Shown one piece after another: positions 30,678 through 34,515 of a DNA stretch of 34,515 bases. The position numbers were made by a program, and so were the translations under genes. The DNA lies in contig CAZUVE010000013.1 of assembly GCA_964623735.1 (NCBI GenBank), forward strand, positions 1 through 34,515, read 5' to 3'. This DNA is from SW-9-67-25 sp964623735. GTDB taxonomy: Archaea; Halobacteriota; Halobacteria; Halobacteriales; Haloarculaceae. The notes beneath the pieces were generated by a model, which saw nothing but the letters and a program-made list of their open reading frames with translations, was not told where the DNA came from and searched no databases. Positions within the stretch are counted from its first letter, which is position 1, and every line of letters starts with the position of its first letter.

Positions 30678-32120
30678 TCAGGAGGTTGCGTCCTTGTAGT
30701 CGTTGACCAGGTCCTGCATCGACTCCTTGGCGTCGCCGAAGAGCATGCTCGTGTTGTTCCGGGCGAACAGCGGGTTGGGAATCCCGGAGAAGCCCGGGCT
30801 GAGGCTCCGCTTGTTGACGATCACCGACTGGGCCTCCTCGACGTTCAGCACGGGCATCCCGGCAATCGGGCTGTCCTCGTCCTCGTTTGCCTTGGGGTTG
30901 ACGACGTCGTTGGCGCCGGTGACGATCACCACGTCGGTCTGCGAGAAGGTCGGGTTGACCTCCTCGAGTTCCCGCATCTTGTCGTAGGGGACGTCGGCCT
31001 CGGCCAGGAGCGCGTTCATGTGGCCGGGCATCCGACCGGCGACGGGGTGGATGCCGAACTCGACGTCGACGCCGTTCTCGTCGAGCAACTCGACCAGTTC
31101 CGCGACGGCGTGCTGGGCCTGCGCGACGGCCATTCCGTACCCGGGGACGACAACCGCTCTGTCGGCGGTCTCGAGGAGCATGACGACCTCCTCGGGGGAG
31201 GTCTCGGTGATCTGTCCTGCGTAGATGTCCTCCATATCCTCGCTGCTGCTGTCGTCGGTACCGAGGCCGCCGAACAACACGTTCGTGAGCGACCGGTTCA
31301 TCGACTCGCACATGATGACTGTCAGGATCAGCCCCGAGGCCCCGACCAGCGTCCCGGCGACAATCAGGACCGTGTTGTCGAGGACGAACCCGGTTGTGGC
31401 CGCCGCCAGCCCCGAGTAGGAGTTCAGCAGGGCGATGACCACGGGCATGTCCGCACCCCCGATGGGGACAACCAGGAACACGCCCAGCACAGACGCCGCT
31501 ACGACCACGCCCCAGTAGGAGGGGACCCACCCGGCCGCGGGGGTACCGCCGGCCGACTGCACCACGAGGAAGCCGCCCGCGACCAGCGCGGCCGCCAGGA
31601 ACGCCACCTTGATGCCGTGGCCCGTGGTGTCGCCGACCGGCGAGTCGCCGACCATGCCGTGGAGCTTGCCGGCCGCGACCAGGCTCCCCCAGAAGGTCAC
31701 CGACCCGATGAGCCCGGCGATGGCAGCCGTCGTCGACAGGCCGACCGAGAGCGCTTCCCCCGAGGCCAGGACGTCGATCAGTTCTGCCCCGGCGACAACC
31801 GCCGAGGCGCCGCCGCCGAAGCCGTTGAACAGCCCGACCAGCTGTGGCATCTCCGTTGTCTCGACGGTGACGGCGAGGTATGCGCCGATCGCGCCGCCCA
31901 CGAGCAGCCCGGCCGCCAGGATCACCGGCGAGAGAATCTCGAACCACAGCACCGTGATCGCCACCGCGAGGAACATCCCCGCCGAGGAGATGGCGTTCCC
32001 GCGGGTCGCGGTCCGCGGGTGGGTCATGTCGCGCAACCCCTGGATGAACAGGACGCCGGCCACCAGGTACGCCAGCTGGAGAACCTGGTCGGGGAACTGC
32101 TCCGCGAGCAGCCCGGCCAT
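30678..32120 (-). CDS. pntB: NAD(P) transhydrogenase subunit beta
   Basis: A protein of 480 aa from ATG 32120. The first two thirds are about nine transmembrane helices (domain II). The C-terminal 180 residues are the NADP(H)-binding domain III: VVVPGYGMAVAQAQHAV, DVEFGIHPVAGRMPGHMN and VIVTGANDVVNP. With the alpha subunits it uses the proton gradient to drive NADP reduction by NADH. A GTG at 32129 would add three residues, but GGAGGTG (32127-32133 on the minus strand) overlaps that GTG and sits 6 nt before the ATG, which favours ATG. The stop of pntA2 overlaps the leader, so translation is coupled. Confidence 0.93.
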   Translation of the reverse strand: MAGLLAEQFPDQVLQLAYLVAGVLFIQGLRDMTHPRTATRGNAISSAGMFLAVAITVLWFEILSPVILAAGLLVGGAIGAYLAVTVETTEMPQLVGLFNGFGGGASAVVAGAELIDVLASGEALSVGLSTTAAIAGLIGSVTFWGSLVAAGKLHGMVGDSPVGDTTGHGIKVAFLAAALVAGGFLVVQSAGGTPAAGWVPSYWGVVVAASVLGVFLVVPIGGADMPVVIALLNSYSGLAAATTGFVLDNTVLIVAGTLVGASGLILTVIMCESMNRSLTNVLFGGLGTDDSSSEDMEDIYAGQITETSPEEVVMLLETADRAVVVPGYGMAVAQAQHAVAELVELLDENGVDVEFGIHPVAGRMPGHMNALLAEADVPYDKMRELEEVNPTFSQTDVVIVTGANDVVNPKANEDEDSPIAGMPVLNVEEAQSVIVNKRSLSPGFSGIPNPLFARNNTSMLFGDAKESMQDLVNDYKDATS

Positions 32121-32121
32121 C

Positions 32122-32403
32122 TCAGCCACCTCCCGAGCTGAACTGCTCGAGCATGAAGTGGCTCACCAGGTACCCCCCGACGACGTTGATCGTCGCCATC
32201 ACCACCGCGACGAACCCGAGAACCGTCGCCAGCGTCGTCGACCCGGCGCCGGCGACGACGACCGAGCCGAGGAGCGTGATCCCCGAGATGGCGTTGGCGC
32301 CGGACATCAGCGGCGTGTGCAAGTTGGTCGGGATCTTCGTGATGATCTCGTAGCCCACGAACGCCGAGAGCACGAACAGCGTCAGATTCTGGATGAAGGT
32401 CAT
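32122..32403 (-). CDS. pntA2: NAD(P) transhydrogenase alpha-2 subunit (membrane part)
   Basis: A protein of 93 aa with three hydrophobic helices (LTLFVLSAFVGYEII, NAISGITLLGSVVVAG and ATVLGFVAVVMATINVVGGYLV). TNLHTPLMSGANAISGI is the signature of the C-terminal membrane domain of PntA, here a separate protein as in many bacteria and haloarchaea with split alpha chains. It overlaps the pntB leader at its 3' end and lies 114 bp after pntA1. Confidence 0.92.
   Translation of the reverse strand: MTFIQNLTLFVLSAFVGYEIITKIPTNLHTPLMSGANAISGITLLGSVVVAGAGSTTLATVLGFVAVVMATINVVGGYLVSHFMLEQFSSGGG
32127..32133 (-). promoter_or_regulatory. Shine-Dalgarno of pntB
   Basis: GGAGGTG 6 nt before ATG 32120. It overlaps the last codons of pntA2 and selects the ATG over the GTG at 32129. 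Confidence 0.55.
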
Positions 32404-32517
32404 CTCTGTCCACCTGCCCCGGGTTTCGGTTCTGCGGCTCCGGACCACGCCGGCGGGAACCCGGGCTTTGCCGGCCCCGGCCCCGGCCCTGTGCGCGCGG
32501 CCAGGAGCCGCTCTCCC
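32404..32517 (-). other. GC-rich spacer between pntA1 and pntA2
   Basis: 114 bp with G/C runs such as CCGGCCCCGGCCCCGGCCC (plus strand) and no TATA-like box or start codon with a ribosome site. It separates genes that are otherwise tightly packed. It can fold strongly as RNA. Nothing coding is supported. Confidence 0.5.
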
Positions 32518-33675
32518 TCAGGCCGCATCGGTCTCACCCTCCTCTGTCTCGACGTGCGGGTTGCGGATCGTCCCCTGGTGGGTGAGCAGCGTCGCGTCGA
32601 CGATGTCGTCCCCGAGGTCGACCGCGAGGGACCCGTCCGCGAGCAGGTTCTCGAGGAAGCTGGCAATGTTGTTGGCGAACTGCTGGCTCGCGGTGTGGCT
32701 GACCCGCGTGGGCAGGTTCGTGGGGCCGTAGACTGTCACGCCCCCGTGGCGGACTGTCTCGCCGGCCACGGTGGGTTCGCAGTTCCCGCCGGTCGGGGCC
32801 GAGACGTCTACGACCACCGATCCGTCGTCCATCTCGGCGATCATCTCCGCAGAGACCAACTCCGGCGCCGGCGCGCCGGGGATCGCGGCCGTCGTGATCA
32901 CGACGTCGGACTCGGGGACGACCTGTTGCATCTGCCTGCGCTGTTCCTCGTAGAACTCCTCGTCCATCTCCTGGGCGTACCCCTCATCGTCGCCCGACTC
33001 CTCGGTCTCGAGGTCGAGTTCGACGAACTCGGCCCCGAGGCTCTCGACCTCGCGTTTGACTTCCAGGCGGATGTCGTAGGCCCGGACCGAAGCCCCGAGC
33101 CGCTCGGCGGTCGCGATGGCCTTGAGTCCGGCGACCCCTGCCCCGATCACGAACACCTCGGCCGGCTGGATGGTCGCCGCGGCCGTCATCTCCATCGGGA
33201 ACATCTTGGGTAACTCCTCGGCGGCCAGCAGGCACGCCTTGTACCCGCCGAGACTGGCCTGCGAGGAGAGGGCGTCCATGCTCTGTGCGCGACTGATCCG
33301 GGGGATCAGCTCCATCGCGAAGGCGCTGACATCCCGCGCCGCCAGTTCCTCCAGTTGCTCGTCGGTGATCCCGTAGGGGCCGAGCATGCCGACAACAGTC
33401 TGCCCGTCGCCGTAGGGGTCCATCCCCGCGTCCGGGGCGGCGCCGAGCGCCTGTACCTGGACGACGAGGTCTGACTGTTCGAACACCTCCGCCCTGTCGG
33501 CGAGCACTGTACACCCGGCGTCCTCGTAGTCCGTGTCGGCCCAGCCGGCGGCCTCGCCGGCCCCCGAGGCGACGTACACCTCGTGGCCGTCGTCCACGAA
33601 ATCCTCGGCAACCGGGGGGATGAGCGCGACGCGCTCCTCCCCGTCTGCTCTCTCGCTTGGAACCCCGAGGATCAC
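32518..33675 (-). CDS. pntA1: NAD(P) transhydrogenase alpha-1 subunit (NAD-binding)
   Basis: A protein of 385 aa. It opens with ILGVPSERADGEERVALIPP and carries the NAD-binding fold VFVIGAGVAGLKAIATAERLGASVRAYDIR, followed by the mobile-loop and SAPTGGNCEPT regions, closely like PntA domain I and alanine dehydrogenase. It delivers the hydride from NADH to domain III of PntB. The GTG start at 33675 overlaps the stop of a 26-aa ORF (GTGA), suggesting translational coupling; the in-frame ORF upstream lacks a better start before 33768. Confidence 0.92.
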   Translation of the reverse strand: MILGVPSERADGEERVALIPPVAEDFVDDGHEVYVASGAGEAAGWADTDYEDAGCTVLADRAEVFEQSDLVVQVQALGAAPDAGMDPYGDGQTVVGMLGPYGITDEQLEELAARDVSAFAMELIPRISRAQSMDALSSQASLGGYKACLLAAEELPKMFPMEMTAAATIQPAEVFVIGAGVAGLKAIATAERLGASVRAYDIRLEVKREVESLGAEFVELDLETEESGDDEGYAQEMDEEFYEEQRRQMQQVVPESDVVITTAAIPGAPAPELVSAEMIAEMDDGSVVVDVSAPTGGNCEPTVAGETVRHGGVTVYGPTNLPTRVSHTASQQFANNIASFLENLLADGSLAVDLGDDIVDATLLTHQGTIRNPHVETEEGETDAA

Positions 33676-33752
33676 GGCTGGACCTCCCCTGTCCCTGTCG
33701 GGTTCCACCGGCCTTCGTCGGCCAGTCCGACCCGCAGTGGCTCGTCGATCAT
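33672..33752 (-). CDS. 26-aa ORF coupled to pntA1 (possible leader peptide)
   Basis: It begins MIDEPLRVGLADEGRWNPTG and ends VQP; its TGA overlaps the GTG of pntA1. G-rich sequence (GGGGTGG) lies shortly before its ATG. The overlap of GTGA type is exactly that used by real coupled genes nearby. Composition is not typical of a structured domain or a membrane peptide. It may be a regulatory leader, or simply the 5' leader of pntA1 that happens to be open. Confidence 0.45.
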   Translation of the reverse strand: MIDEPLRVGLADEGRWNPTGTGEVQP

Positions 33753-33877
33753 CGTACCACCCCTTCAATCGGGTACTGTGGTTACCCTTCTTACGGTATC
33801 CGAACCGCTCGCCGGTACCGATAGGGACCAGACCCGAACAACCCGGCAGGACTCGTTGGCACAGGAGACGGCGCGGG
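33753..33877 (-). promoter_or_regulatory. Upstream region of the pnt operon
   Basis: 125 bp between the 53-aa gene and the pnt genes. A/T-richer bases at 33775-33795 (GTGGTTACCCTTCTTACGG, plus strand) are the likely promoter. CGGTATCCGAACCGC (33794-33808) repeats the 3' coding end of the 53-aa gene (33888-33902). No further gene is seen. Confidence 0.4.
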
Positions 33878-34039
33878 CTACGGGGGTCGGTATCCGAACC
33901 GCCGGTAGAGCACGTACAGGACCAGCGTCACGACCGCCGCCCAGACGAGTACGGTCCCGAACGTCCACTGACTCGAGACGCCGACTGTCCCGCCGGTGGC
34001 CGTGGCCGTCGTCGCGAGGGTCGAGACCGCGGTCCACAT
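33878..34039 (-). CDS. Small membrane protein (53 aa) upstream of the pnt genes
   Basis: It begins MWTAVSTLATTATATGGTVG; one transmembrane helix (GTVLVWAAVVTLVLYVLY, residues 28-45) is followed by a positively charged end RRFGYRPP, so the C-terminus is likely cytoplasmic. It is on the same strand as, and 125 bp before, the 26-aa ORF and pntA1. A weak TATA-like CTTGAAC lies at about 34061-34067. No family is recognised. Confidence 0.55.
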   Translation of the reverse strand: MWTAVSTLATTATATGGTVGVSSQWTFGTVLVWAAVVTLVLYVLYRRFGYRPP

Positions 34040-34222
34040 CGGGACAGGGTTGTCACGGACAGTTCAAGAGTCCTCCGGGCCCGTGCAGGACTCGCGACCG
34101 ACCGGCGACAGCGCCCGGTGAGAGCCGGGAACGGCCCTCGTGCGACCACACCGACACAGCAATCGAGAGGCTCCCGGCCGCAAAACAGCGGAGCGGACGG
34201 CAGTCGTAGAACCGGTTGTCGG

Positions 34223-34282
34223 CCAGTTCCGGATCCACCGCACGACTGCGGTCGGACCGGTACACAGTTACAGCAATCTGTA
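34223..34282 (+). repeat. Palindromic repeat, copy D
   Basis: CCAGTTCCGGATCCACCG, CACGAC, GTCGGACCGG and ACAGTTACAGCAATC match copies A-C, in the same orientation. The left terminal repeat is not recognisable. The right end abuts the stop codon of the glutamate synthase gene at 34283. An isolated ACAGCAATC at 34156-34164 may be another remnant. Confidence 0.65.
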
Positions 34283-34515
34283 TCAGTCGTCGGCCCGGCC
34301 GCGGGCCTGCTCGCCGGGGCCGGCCGTCGGGGTCGCCGCGGCGGGGAGGTCGTTGCGCACGTCGTCGCGCTGGCGGTCGGCGATGACTTCCGCGTAGGCG
34401 TCGGGCATCACCTTCGTGAAGTTCTCGATTTTCTCGTCCCAGTCCTCGAGGAGGTCGCGAGCGCGCTCGGAGCCGGTGTACTCGGCGTGGTTCTCGACGA
34501 GGCGGGTGAGCATGT
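34283..34515 (-). CDS. gltB: Glutamate synthase large subunit, C-terminal fragment
   Basis: The last 77 codons of a gene that continues past the right edge. LVENHAEYTGSERARDLLEDW and ENFTKVMPDAYAEVI match the C-terminal end of the GltB large subunit, after the GXGXG domain, where H-x3-TGS and the final VMP-x-x-Y are conserved. The tail after that (PAAATPTAGPGEQARGRADD) is variable. The enzyme makes glutamate from glutamine and 2-oxoglutarate. Only the C-terminus is visible, so the call rests on a short conserved end. Confidence 0.75.
   Translation of the reverse strand, partial: MLTRLVENHAEYTGSERARDLLEDWDEKIENFTKVMPDAYAEVIADRQRDDVRNDLPAAATPTAGPGEQARGRADD

Noticed and set aside
27920..30706. 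A 928-codon open frame on the plus strand
   Set aside because: It lies antisense to gatE and egsA, whose conserved motifs are unmistakable; long antisense frames are expected at this GC content.

Overview
The window is chromosomal DNA of a haloarchaeon (class Halobacteria). The evidence is high GC, acidic proteins, and archaeal core genes: egsA (sn-glycerol-1-phosphate dehydrogenase), gatE, nmd3 and a TYW2/Taw2-type wyosine enzyme. Many genes have a TATA-like box 25-30 nt before an ATG or GTG and no Shine-Dalgarno, the leaderless haloarchaeal pattern. The genus cannot be told from the sequence. No rRNA, tRNA, CRISPR array or transposase was recognised.

Region 1 (1-336) is an intergenic patch with two copies of a palindromic repeat. 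The same repeat recurs at 16139-16212 and beside the right edge (34223-34282).

Region 2 (337-11100) is an accessory carbohydrate/sugar-acid catabolic cluster. A cyclase-family hydrolase diverges from an SDR dehydrogenase. These are followed by a RhaB-like sugar kinase, a complete CUT2-type sugar ABC importer (single-domain ATPase, Tat lipoprotein binding protein, permease), a class II aldolase (FucA/OtnC type), a DUF1537 acid-sugar kinase, a PdxA2-like dehydrogenase and a LarA-like alpha-hydroxyacid racemase. The last three overlap by ATGA. Two branches probably converge on dihydroxyacetone phosphate: kinase plus aldolase, and DUF1537 kinase plus PdxA2. The LarA-like protein may invert C2 of the acid. 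No regulator, sugar isomerase or nickel-pincer cofactor gene is present in the window.

Region 3 (11165-20910) holds mostly haloarchaeal envelope and unknown-function genes: a membrane protein, a LemA-GIDE pair, a VOC metalloprotein, an active-looking rhomboid protease, a DUF5784-like protein, a secreted beta-propeller protein, a DUF5786-like 57-aa protein, a membrane protein overlapping an NmrA-type reductase, and several very small proteins.

Region 4 (20966-30604) is information processing and core metabolism: nmd3-taw2, a divergent dihydropteroate synthase homologue with a C-terminal extension, a metal-binding-type unknown protein overlapping trmJ, a 42-aa membrane peptide, a thiolase with its DUF35 partner, gatE and egsA.

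Region 5 (30678-34515) is a proton-translocating NAD(P) transhydrogenase operon with a split alpha subunit (pntA1, pntA2, pntB). It is preceded by a 26-aa ORF that overlaps the pntA1 start and by a 53-aa membrane peptide. The C-terminal end of a glutamate synthase large subunit runs off the right edge.
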